In this document: in pieces, positions 57,670 to 64,000 of the stretch
Numbering within the stretch: position 1 is the first letter of the stretch
How the letters are laid out: each line of letters starts with the position of its first letter
Assembly (NCBI GenBank): GCA_037157775.1
Contig: CP089982.1
Location: 13,337,788-13,401,787 of the forward strand
Length of the DNA: 64,000 nucleotides
DNA from: Sorangiineae bacterium MSr12523
GTDB lineage: Bacteria > Myxococcota_A > Polyangia > Polyangiales > Polyangiaceae
Direction: 5' to 3'
The notes under the pieces: generated by a model
Told to the model about the DNA's origin: nothing
Database searches by the model: none
Seen by the model: the letters and a program-made list of their open reading frames with translations, nothing else
Position numbers and translations under genes: made by a program

Positions 57670-58035
57670 TCAGTGTTCCCGCCGCAGGGTCATGCGCTTG
57701 CCCTCGAGCACCGTCCACTGCATCGTGTCGTCGTCCACGAACACGAAGGTTTGCGGCTCCTTGCTCCCGTCGGACTCCGTGATGACCACGACCGTGTTCT
57801 TCTCCGCGCGGACCACCTTGAAGGCACTGCTCGACTTCTCGCTTGGCGTCGTGACGGAGACTTTGCCCTCGCGAAAGTCCATCTCGGTGCCGGTGGCAAA
57901 TGCCGTGGCCGCCGCCTCCTGCTCGGGCGTCACGCCCTCCACCTTGGTGCCGCGCCAGTGCCCTTCGAGCTTCTGCTCGCCTGATTTATGACAGCCTAGG
58001 GCGAGGAGAAGAATGAGGACGGTCGCTCGGCGCAC
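57670..58035 (-). CDS. Small lipoprotein of unknown function
   Basis: 121 residues. Signal with lipobox-like ALGCHKS, then a compact beta-rich domain (LEGHWRGTKVEGVT; TEMDFREGKVSVTTP; VVRAEKNTVVVITESDG; FVFVDDDTMQWTVLEGKRMTL). The strand pattern resembles small lipocalin-like or META-type stress lipoproteins, but I cannot assign a family. Its start is 26 bases from the divergent membrane-protein gene. Confidence 0.75.
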   Translation of the reverse strand: MRRATVLILLLALGCHKSGEQKLEGHWRGTKVEGVTPEQEAAATAFATGTEMDFREGKVSVTTPSEKSSSAFKVVRAEKNTVVVITESDGSKEPQTFVFVDDDTMQWTVLEGKRMTLRREH

Positions 58036-58061
58036 ACGGCGAAGTCTACTGCGATTGCGCT

Positions 58062-58571
58062 ATGTCTAAAAGCGTGGCCGAGAAACGTCGTCTCCCCGTC
58101 CTGAACAGCTCTCCGCAGGAGCCTCCGCCCGAGGAGCGTCCTGCATGGCACTGGGCGGGCTTCGGCGTCGTCATCATCCTCGCCGCCTGGTTGCCGCTTG
58201 CGTACGTCGCCGAGTTTCTCAAGGGCCGCGCCATTCGCGCCTTTTTGGGGCCCGTCGAAAGCGAAGATCAAGCGACCCTGGCCATCGCCGCGCTCTCGTC
58301 GGGCGATCGCGCGCGCCTCACCTCCGTTCTCGTGGGCCTTTCCGCGCTGGCCCTCGCCGCGGGATCCCTGGCGGGCGGCTACGTGGTCGGCCGCTGGAGC
58401 GACAAGGCCGGGTGGCGCGAATCCGCCGCCGCGGGCGCCGCTGTCGGTGCGCTCACCGGCCTGCTGGCGTTCGCATCGGGCGGCTCGCCCACGGCCTTTT
58501 TGCCCGCGATTCTCACCGTGGTCATGGCCGCCCTCGGCGGCTCGTGGGGCGCCCGCCGCAAAACGCCCTAA
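58062..58571 (+). CDS. Small membrane protein, unknown function
   Basis: 169 residues. N-terminal soluble segment of about 28 residues, then four hydrophobic segments (WAGFGVVIILAAWLPLAYVA; LVGLSALALAAGSLAGGYVVG; AAAGAAVGALTGLLAFAS; AFLPAILTVVMAALGGSWGA). The Gly/Ala pattern of the last helices resembles small TM/glycine-zipper proteins. First of a plus-strand group with miaE 40 bases downstream. Confidence 0.7.
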   Translation: MSKSVAEKRRLPVLNSSPQEPPPEERPAWHWAGFGVVIILAAWLPLAYVAEFLKGRAIRAFLGPVESEDQATLAIAALSSGDRARLTSVLVGLSALALAAGSLAGGYVVGRWSDKAGWRESAAAGAAVGALTGLLAFASGGSPTAFLPAILTVVMAALGGSWGARRKTP

Positions 58572-58611
58572 GAAGACGGGCGGCCGCCGACGTGCTAATT
58601 CGCCCGAACCC

Positions 58612-59217
58612 ATGTTTTGCTTGAAGGTGCGGAGCGATGCGGCCTGGGCCAAAGAGGCCGTCGCCCATTTCGACAAGGTCCTCGTGGACCATGCCCATTG
58701 CGAGATGAAGGCCGCCTCGAACGCGCTGTCCCTCGCCGCGCGCCACCCCGACGACCTCGCCCTCGTGCGTGCGCTCACCGACCTTGCAAAGGAGGAGCTC
58801 GACCACTTCCAGCGGGTGCTCGCCATCCTCGAGGAGCGCGGCATCGCCCTGGGCACGCCCGAGGTCGACACCTACGCGGCCGAGCTGCGAAAGGCCTCCA
58901 AGGAACGCCCCGCGGGCTGGCCCGTCCTCGTCGATCGCCTCCTCGTCGGTGCCCTCATCGAGGCGCGCTCGTGCGAGCGGTTCAAGCTCCTTCTGGGCGA
59001 GCTCGACCCCGGACGCGAACCCGAGATGCATGCATTCTACAGTGAGCTTTTCGCCGCCGAAGCGCGCCATTACCGCACCTTCTGCGATCTGGCCATCTCC
59101 GCCGGCGGCGTTTCGCGCGAAGACGTGGAGGCCCGGCTCGAGCACCTGAGCGTCCTGGAAGGTCAGATCGTTTCTCGATTGGCAAAAAACGAGTTTCGCG
59201 GCTTCATTCACGGGTAA
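58612..59217 (+). CDS. miaE: tRNA-(ms2io6A)-hydroxylase-like diiron protein
   Basis: 201 residues. Ferritin-like four-helix fold with the diiron ligands of MiaE: HCEMKAASNALSLAA (E..H region near residue 25), DLAKEELDHFQRVLAILEERG (ExxH, near residue 60), EARSCERFKLLLGEL and FAAEARHYRTFCDLA (second E and ExxH). The family hydroxylates the isopentenyl group of ms2i6A at tRNA position 37 using O2. Its termination codon overlaps the start of the next gene (TAATG), so the three downstream genes are coupled. Confidence 0.93.
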   Translation: MFCLKVRSDAAWAKEAVAHFDKVLVDHAHCEMKAASNALSLAARHPDDLALVRALTDLAKEELDHFQRVLAILEERGIALGTPEVDTYAAELRKASKERPAGWPVLVDRLLVGALIEARSCERFKLLLGELDPGREPEMHAFYSELFAAEARHYRTFCDLAISAGGVSREDVEARLEHLSVLEGQIVSRLAKNEFRGFIHG

Positions 59218-60587
59218 TGAGCTCGTTTTCGGGAGGCCCGCCGGACCTCGGCGACATTTTCGGCATCGACCGCGACGTCGAACACGCCTACCGCGCCTGG
59301 CAGACATGGCGCATTGCCCTGCGCGCCGATCCAGAGGCGCACGCCGACGAAGACGTCTTTCTGCTCTCGTCGCATCGTCGCGTCGCGACCAAGTCGCTCT
59401 TCGACGGCTTGGCCGCCCAGGTCGATCCAGCCGGCGCCCACGAGGGCCTGCGGCGCTGGGTCGCCTTCCTCCTCCAGGCCCGCAACACGCACGATTCGGA
59501 CGTCACCCTGGCCCGCGAGGCCGCCTTGCGCGAGGACGATGGGCGCCGCGTCAGCTACCGCGAAGCTTGGCGCGCCGTGGTGCACGAGACCGCGCGCGGC
59601 AAGGCCATCACCGCGTTCGATGCGGCCGCCGAGCGCGGCCCGGCCATCGCCGCACCGTTGCGCGAGCGGCGTGCACGCCGCGAAGAAGTGCTCCGTCGCC
59701 TCGGCCTCGAGGGCGAGCTCCTGCCCAAAGAGCTCGCGTTGCAGGGCGCACTCGCCGAGGCGATCCTCGCGGCCACGCACGACCTGGCCGACGCCTTCCT
59801 GCGCGAAGAACGAAAGCACGAGGGGGCCGCCGCCCCGCACCCCGTCGATGCCATCCGCATCGCGTTGGCCCGCAGCGCGCGCGAAGGGTGGCCCTCGCGC
59901 CTCGCCCCGCGCTGGTTGCACGAGTTGTTCGGCGGATGGCTCACCGGTGCCGCACGCTTCGAGCTTGGGCCGCTGCCCCCGGCCATTTCCGGTGCGAGCT
60001 TCGTGCGCGCGCTGGAGATCTTCGGCCAGAGCTTTCGCCGCGCCTCCTTCGAAACCCGCAGCACCTTGCCCTTCGCCCTGCGCACGGATCCGCATTTCGT
60101 CGATGCCCACCGCACCGGGGCCCTCACGGCCTCGCTGGCCGCCTCGCCGGTTTTCCAGCGCCGTGCGCTCGGTTTGGGCAAGGACGCCGCACTGCTCCAA
60201 GCGCGCACCTTGGGCAAAACCCTGCTCTTTACCCTGCGCCTGTCGGCGGCCCGCGTTCTGCTCGGGGCGGCCCGCGCCGACGCTGCGGCCTGGGATGACG
60301 TGACCGCGCGCCTTTTTGGGGCGCCCGCCGCCCGCTCCCTGGCCGGCGCCTGGCCGGAAAGCCGCGACGACGAAGGGGCCCGCTTCGTGGGCGTCGCCAC
60401 GGTGCTGCCTTGGGCGCGCAGCCTGGTCGACGAATTCGACGAAGACTGGTTCTTCAATCCGCGCGCGTTCGAAGCTTTGCGCGCGAGGACGTTGTATCCT
60501 GCACGCGCTTGGACGGAGGGGGAAGCCTTGGAGCCATCGCAAACCGCACGCGACATCGGTCGCCATTTCGAGGAGCTATTCGGGTGA
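59217..60587 (+). CDS. Large soluble protein of unknown function
   Basis: 456 residues, no signal or membrane segment, mostly helical. Distinct stretches are TWRIALRADPEAHADEDVFLLSSHRRVATKSLFDGL and ARFVGVATVLPWARSLVDEFDEDWFFNPRAFEALRARTLYPARAW. I recognise no domain. Coupled by one-base overlap to miaE and by four bases (GTGA) to the next exported protein, so it belongs to the miaE operon by position. Confidence 0.75.
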   Translation: MSSFSGGPPDLGDIFGIDRDVEHAYRAWQTWRIALRADPEAHADEDVFLLSSHRRVATKSLFDGLAAQVDPAGAHEGLRRWVAFLLQARNTHDSDVTLAREAALREDDGRRVSYREAWRAVVHETARGKAITAFDAAAERGPAIAAPLRERRARREEVLRRLGLEGELLPKELALQGALAEAILAATHDLADAFLREERKHEGAAAPHPVDAIRIALARSAREGWPSRLAPRWLHELFGGWLTGAARFELGPLPPAISGASFVRALEIFGQSFRRASFETRSTLPFALRTDPHFVDAHRTGALTASLAASPVFQRRALGLGKDAALLQARTLGKTLLFTLRLSAARVLLGAARADAAAWDDVTARLFGAPAARSLAGAWPESRDDEGARFVGVATVLPWARSLVDEFDEDWFFNPRAFEALRARTLYPARAWTEGEALEPSQTARDIGRHFEELFG

Positions 60588-61420
60588 GACGCACCGCTTT
60601 CCTGCTGCTTGCTGCTCTCGCCGCCCTGGCGGCCTCGCATCACCGCCAGGCCTTGGCCGCACCGACGCCCGAAAAGCCTTCGCCCTCGCGAACTGCAGGG
60701 CCACAGCTTCCGCTTTTGCCGAGCATCCCGCGTGTCCGCGTCGAGGTGGCCAAGGCCCACGTCCTCGTCGTTCAAGACGTGAACCTGCCCCGGGGCAACT
60801 GGCGCGGCGGCGATCTCGAGTTCTTCGTCGCCTACGGCGCCCCCGGCGCACCGTTCGCGTTCGACGCACACTTGATGGCCGTGCCCGACGGTGCCCTCGA
60901 GCCGGAGACCGAGGAGCGGGGCAGCCCCGTGGCCGTCGAGCGCGCGATCCGCCGCCCGGCCAACTCCAACGTGTACCTGCTTCTCGGTCGCCCCCAGATG
61001 GCCGGTGCCATCGTGCGCATCAAGGACGCCGACTTCCGCCGGGCGCTGGGCACCCGCAACATGGCCGCCCTCCGCCTGCGCACCATTCTCCCGCTCCCGG
61101 AGCTCGATGCCCTCACCGGGCGCGAAGTCCTCGTGCGCCTGGGCACCGAAGCGGGCAACCCGCTCACGTTGGGCCGCCTGCAAGTCGCCTCCATCGAGAA
61201 GGACATCACCCTCGAGCACGCCGAGGCGCATCTTTGCGGCAAGGACGCCGATCCCTACCCCCTGGCCATCGCCATGCGCCCCGGCGCCACCGGCGCCTTC
61301 CAACGGGCCACTCCGGACCCCAAAGCGCCCCCCAAGGGCACCGACGCCCCCACCGCCCCCGTCCTTGCCGTCCGCCACACCACGGACGACTTGTGCATCC
61401 GCTTTTGGACGAAGGACTAA
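60584..61420 (+). CDS. Exported protein of unknown function
   Basis: 278 codons from the GTG at 60584, which has an AGGAG ribosome site inside the preceding gene and gives a signal peptide (AFLLLAALAALAASHHRQALA). The mature part (about residues 40-260) is beta-rich (RVEVAKAHVLVVQDVNLPRGNWRGGDLEFFVAYG; REVLVRLGTEAGNPLTLGRLQVASIE) and is followed by a Pro/Ala tail. Family not recognised. Last gene of the plus-strand group, before an array of hairpins. Confidence 0.7.
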   Translation: MRRTAFLLLAALAALAASHHRQALAAPTPEKPSPSRTAGPQLPLLPSIPRVRVEVAKAHVLVVQDVNLPRGNWRGGDLEFFVAYGAPGAPFAFDAHLMAVPDGALEPETEERGSPVAVERAIRRPANSNVYLLLGRPQMAGAIVRIKDADFRRALGTRNMAALRLRTILPLPELDALTGREVLVRLGTEAGNPLTLGRLQVASIEKDITLEHAEAHLCGKDADPYPLAIAMRPGATGAFQRATPDPKAPPKGTDAPTAPVLAVRHTTDDLCIRFWTKD

Positions 61421-61444
61421 AGCGCCGCCAACGCTTCTCGTTGA

Positions 61445-61490
61445 CGTCTTACGTCGCCGTCGCCATCAACGACCACGTCAACGTAAGACG
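61445..61490 (+). terminator. Long dyad after the miaE operon
   Basis: CGTCTTACGT (61445-61454) and ACGTAAGACG (61481-61490) are perfect 10-base inverted repeats around a 26-base loop; GTCAACG-type repeats flank both sides. It lies between convergent genes ending at 61420 and 61528, a position suiting a bidirectional terminator, though no T tract follows. Confidence 0.5.
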
Positions 61491-61527
61491 ACAACGTCAA
61501 CAGGTTCGCGTTGATGTCAACGATGGT

Positions 61528-62625
61528 CTACGGGTTCGGATACGGATCCGAGTTCGTCATCCCCGTCCCGCTGTCCTCGCGGGAGTCCGAATTGGCGCCC
61601 TTGGGGTCGACGAAGTACGTCAGCGCCACCGAGAACAGCGTCATCGGATGGTCTGTCGCGACGTCGCGACGACCGCTGAGCTCGACGCTCCATTTCTTGT
61701 CGACGTAGCCAACGCCGCCCGAAAGTGTGTGCGCTTGCTGGCCTGCGTCGTAGCGGTAGCCCGCCCGCAGCGGCACGTGCTCCATCAGCACGAACTCGCC
61801 GCCCAACATGAAGCGCCCCCGCGTACCCTTCCACGTCGTGAAGTCGGCCAACGCGTTGGCCTCCACCGCGAAGAGCTGCGGACGCATGTAACCGATGCCG
61901 CCGGCCAACGTCGTCGGCGCGAGCGACGTCCCTGGATTGGTCAGGTTGTGACCCACCAGCCCGAAAAAGAGCCCGGGCACCGGCGTGACGGAGACGCCGG
62001 CGTCGAAGGTGAACTGGCTGAAAATCGGATCCCCGCGCGTCCCATCCGAGATGTAGCTGTCGCGGAACGGACCATTGGCGACGCTCTGGTTCACCCGCAG
62101 GTAGCGCCCCGTCACACCGATGGAAATCTGATCGCCCAGCGGCATCGCCAGGGCGAGCCGCAGATCCGTCCACTGACGGCGAGCGCCGTCGGGATCGAGC
62201 TGCGACCACACACCGCCGAAGGCGCCCGCGACCTTGCTCGTCTGCGAGTCGGCAATGGCCCCGCCGAAGTTCGTGCGCCGCGCATCCGGCGAAAATGTTG
62301 CCAGGGCAGCAAAATGGTACACGTGCGTGTACGGCAAGTTGGCGGGGTTCAGCCAGAGCGCCGTCGTCGACGTACCCGTCGCGTTCTGCGCGCCACCCAT
62401 GGCGACCGAGCGAGGGCTCTGGACCTCGCCCAAGTCGTAGCCTTGCTGCGGCGTCGTTGACGAAGGGTCAGCGACCGCCGTTGCGGCCATGGTCAGCACC
62501 GATGCAAACGATGCGAACGACGCTGCGCGCACCGCGTTCGAGTGACAACTTGTACGACCACGCGGCTTCTGCAGCGACCGGTCGCGGGCGGACTTTTTTG
62601 ACGTGAGCGAAGAGGTGAACGGCAT
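61528..62625 (-). CDS. Outer-membrane protein of PorV/UPF0164 type
   Basis: 365 residues from the ATG at 62625; the open frame goes further but without codon bias. A twin-basic N-terminus and a hydrophobic stretch ending in AATAVADP form a signal. Mature start YDLGEVQSPRSVAMGGAQNATGTSTTALWLNPANLPY is the typical PorV/UPF0164/FadL-like opening (MGGA..A.. NPA), and the rest is alternating strands of a barrel (for example ISIGVTGRYLRV; FFGLVGHNLTNPG; VPLRAGYRYDAG). Second such gene in the window besides the one at 18029. Cargo unknown. Confidence 0.85.
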   Translation of the reverse strand: MPFTSSLTSKKSARDRSLQKPRGRTSCHSNAVRAASFASFASVLTMAATAVADPSSTTPQQGYDLGEVQSPRSVAMGGAQNATGTSTTALWLNPANLPYTHVYHFAALATFSPDARRTNFGGAIADSQTSKVAGAFGGVWSQLDPDGARRQWTDLRLALAMPLGDQISIGVTGRYLRVNQSVANGPFRDSYISDGTRGDPIFSQFTFDAGVSVTPVPGLFFGLVGHNLTNPGTSLAPTTLAGGIGYMRPQLFAVEANALADFTTWKGTRGRFMLGGEFVLMEHVPLRAGYRYDAGQQAHTLSGGVGYVDKKWSVELSGRRDVATDHPMTLFSVALTYFVDPKGANSDSREDSGTGMTNSDPYPNP

Positions 62626-62720
62626 CGGAAGCGAGCTGCAGACCTCCGACGTCAACCGCGATCGGCGAGGGTCCGTGTTAGCTGGCGGCGACCCTAACAA
62701 GGTCCCTTCCCATAAGCAAT

Positions 62721-62740
62721 TCCCGCGAAAATACGCGGGA
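62721..62740. repeat. Hairpin upstream of outer-membrane protein gene
   Basis: TCCCGCG-AAAATA-CGCGGGA: perfect 7-base stem with a 6-base loop, 96-115 bases before the ATG at 62625 on the minus strand. Could act as an operator or leader hairpin of that gene. Confidence 0.45.
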
Positions 62741-63256
62741 AGCGGCCACTCTTGACAGTACGATCCACGAGAAAAACGCATGACTCGCTGGTCCCATCGC
62801 ATGGGGGACGAGCGTTTCAGCCATCATTTTCTATATTTACGTGCCATCACCCCGACCGGAAAGCGTGCGAGCGACATTTCACAGGTGATCTACAACCAAT
62901 AATGCTCTGTCATTTCGCGCACTTTGGTCATTCGTGCACATCGCCGTGGACGAGCTCGAAAAAGCGATGCTAGGAGCATGGTTCGCGTTTCGGACGCGGT
63001 GCTGTCACGCCGTTGCCCTTTTGACGCGATCGCTAGAGCTTTCCGAACCTGTTCAGAGACCTGTAGCGTTCTTGTTCCCGCCGACCGATGGATCAAGGTC
63101 CATGTGGTTAGCAGGGACTCTTTTGTCTTCGCTTCAAGATCACCGGTTTGTTCCTCGCCAAGTTGGGGGCGCGCCGGTGAGTGCCAAGCTCCAAGTAGTT
63201 GCAAGAAGGATGCGCAGCAAACCCGCGTAGCAAAGAGTGATGCATCGTTGGAAGTT

Positions 63257-63329
63257 CCCCGCACGTTCTCGCGGGGTGATTGGTCTCCGCGTCAGCGGAT
63301 CGCGCCGGTACCTCGCATGAGAGCGAGGT
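63257..63329. repeat. Cluster of three hairpins in non-coding region
   Basis: CCCCGC-ACGTTCTC-GCGGGG (63257-63276), TCCGC-GTCA-GCGGA (63286-63299), ACCTCGC-ATGAGA-GCGAGGT (63310-63329). All stems are perfect. Such a run suggests a structured RNA, but the sequence matches no RNA class I can recognise by eye (not RNase P, tmRNA or SRP RNA signatures). Confidence 0.45.
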
Positions 63330-63625
63330 CAGACTCTGGGAGGGGTTCCGCAGTACCTAAAACTTTGGGAGAACGATTTACTCGCCAATGTTTTTTCGAT
63401 ACGGACGCTCCAATCGCCTTCGAGGTGAGAGCAGCAACCCCGCAGCCGGAGTCACGTCTGGGGGGTGGCTCCTGACTAGCCTGAGGGACGGAGGGGGAGG
63501 GAGGGACGCCTTGCCATGCTGGCCATGGTCGAGACGTTCCCTGGCAACGCCCGCACAGCGGGGACACCTGTCAACTTTGGCCATTCGGCAAGGCAATCCA
63601 GCGGGGGAATCAACGATGAATGCGG

Positions 63626-63646
63626 TTGTCCACAGCCTGTGGATAA
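63626..63646. promoter_or_regulatory. Inverted pair of DnaA-box-like 9-mers
   Basis: TTGTCCACA (63626-63634) and TGTGGATAA (63638-63646, reverse complement TTATCCACA, a perfect DnaA box) face each other across three bases. Tight inverted DnaA boxes are frequent in bacterial origins and dnaA promoters. The non-coding context supports this, but there are few other good boxes nearby and dnaA is not visible in the window. Confidence 0.55.
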
Positions 63647-64000
63647 TTTGTTGGGAAACGTGCGCGCGCTGCGCGTGAAGGGATTTTCGTGCGGCGGAAG
63701 TGATAGCGGAAGTGACAGAGTGACTCTGAAAATGGCCGGGTCTGTTCGATTTTGCGGACAAACCACGAGAGCTCGAACGTAGATCGCAGAGTTCGCGTGG
63801 TTTTTGGTATCTGGCCCCTCTGAAGGCGTATCGTGCCGGATCCGCGTCACCCACGGTCACGTGCGGTGCGGGGAACCTTCGCGTGCATGCAAGAGGAAAC
63901 ACTCTTCGCCGCCAGGTTGATTCGAAGCGAAACGTCCGGCGGGGTGGGGCCGACAAATGAAGACGAGCCTAAGCAACGCAGGAGCGGGTAACGGGAACCG

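Larger units (their letters stand above)
62626..64000. other. Long non-coding region, no gene recognised
   Basis: About 1.4 kb with reduced G/C third-position bias in all frames; the short frames present have no ribosome sites or known domains. It contains a TCCCGCG/CGCGGGA hairpin (62721-62740), three strong hairpins (63257-63329) and a DnaA-box-like pair (63626-63646). It may be an origin-like region or the 5' region of a gene beyond the right edge. Confidence 0.6.

Noticed and set aside
62934-63230. Short frames (about 98-183 codons) in the last 1.4 kb
   Set aside because: Overlapping frames on both strands with no codon bias, and hairpins within; more consistent with non-coding DNA.

Overview
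The window looks like chromosomal DNA from a high-GC myxobacterium (Myxococcota, probably the Sorangium/Polyangia side). The clues are strong G/C preference at third codon positions, many lipoproteins and exported proteins of unknown function, a Ser/Thr kinase fused to a long repeat-rich C-terminus, a DUF4388-type response regulator, an NtrC-type two-component pair, ECF sigma/anti-sigma genes and an NRPS cluster. This assignment is an inference from gene content; no rRNA or other marker is present to prove it.

Left part (1-12 kb): a truncated protein with two DsbA-like thioredoxin domains, a small exported protein, a hairpin-forming repeat element, then a plus-strand run of secreted enzymes (serine beta-lactamase-like lipoprotein, a secreted protein of unknown function, a large GH2 glycosidase). 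A lipid-anchored beta-propeller and an astacin metalloprotease follow. A translationally coupled minus-strand operon encodes an outer-membrane-type protein, an ECF sigma factor and its likely membrane anti-sigma partner.

Middle-left (12-27 kb): proS, a divergent azoreductase/LysR pair, a Ser/Thr kinase whose 5' end overlaps a divergent outer-membrane protein gene, a second copy of the hairpin repeat, an AraC regulator, a Gfo/Idh oxidoreductase, a three-repeat PKD-type lipoprotein, an amidohydrolase with a strong operator-like palindrome, and a LysR regulator divergent from a coupled SnoaL-like / quinone-reductase-like / DoxX operon.

NRPS segment (27-40 kb): two serine tRNA genes (anticodons CGA and GGA), both on the minus strand, bracket a bestrophin-like channel gene and a compact biosynthetic operon. 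The operon has two NRPS genes (A-T-E-like, then C-A-T-C-A-T-E-like) and a translationally coupled GT17-type glycosyltransferase. By-eye specificity residues predict three branched aliphatic residues. There is no thioesterase, MbtH, phosphopantetheinyl transferase or exporter. Both terminal domains are epimerase-like but have lost different signature residues. This is the best candidate for an undescribed pathway, possibly a glycosylated aliphatic tripeptide with an unusual release step.

Right part (40-64 kb): a sulfatase-fold lipoprotein and a long response regulator; a plus-strand group (Eis-like acetyltransferase, membrane proteins including a Bax-inhibitor-1 homologue, a gluzincin peptidase); a PlsC-type acyltransferase; an extensin-like protein; and a divergent NtrC-type regulator/histidine kinase pair. 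Their shared intergenic region holds a perfect long-spaced dyad, a hexamer tandem repeat and a sigma-54-like promoter, which together suggest autoregulation. Next come a large protein of carboxypeptidase-regulatory-like repeats plus PDZ, an array of five tandem terminator-like hairpins, miaE and companions, and an outer-membrane protein. The last 1.4 kb lacks convincing genes but has several hairpins and an inverted pair of DnaA-box-like 9-mers, so it could be an origin-like or DnaA-controlled region.
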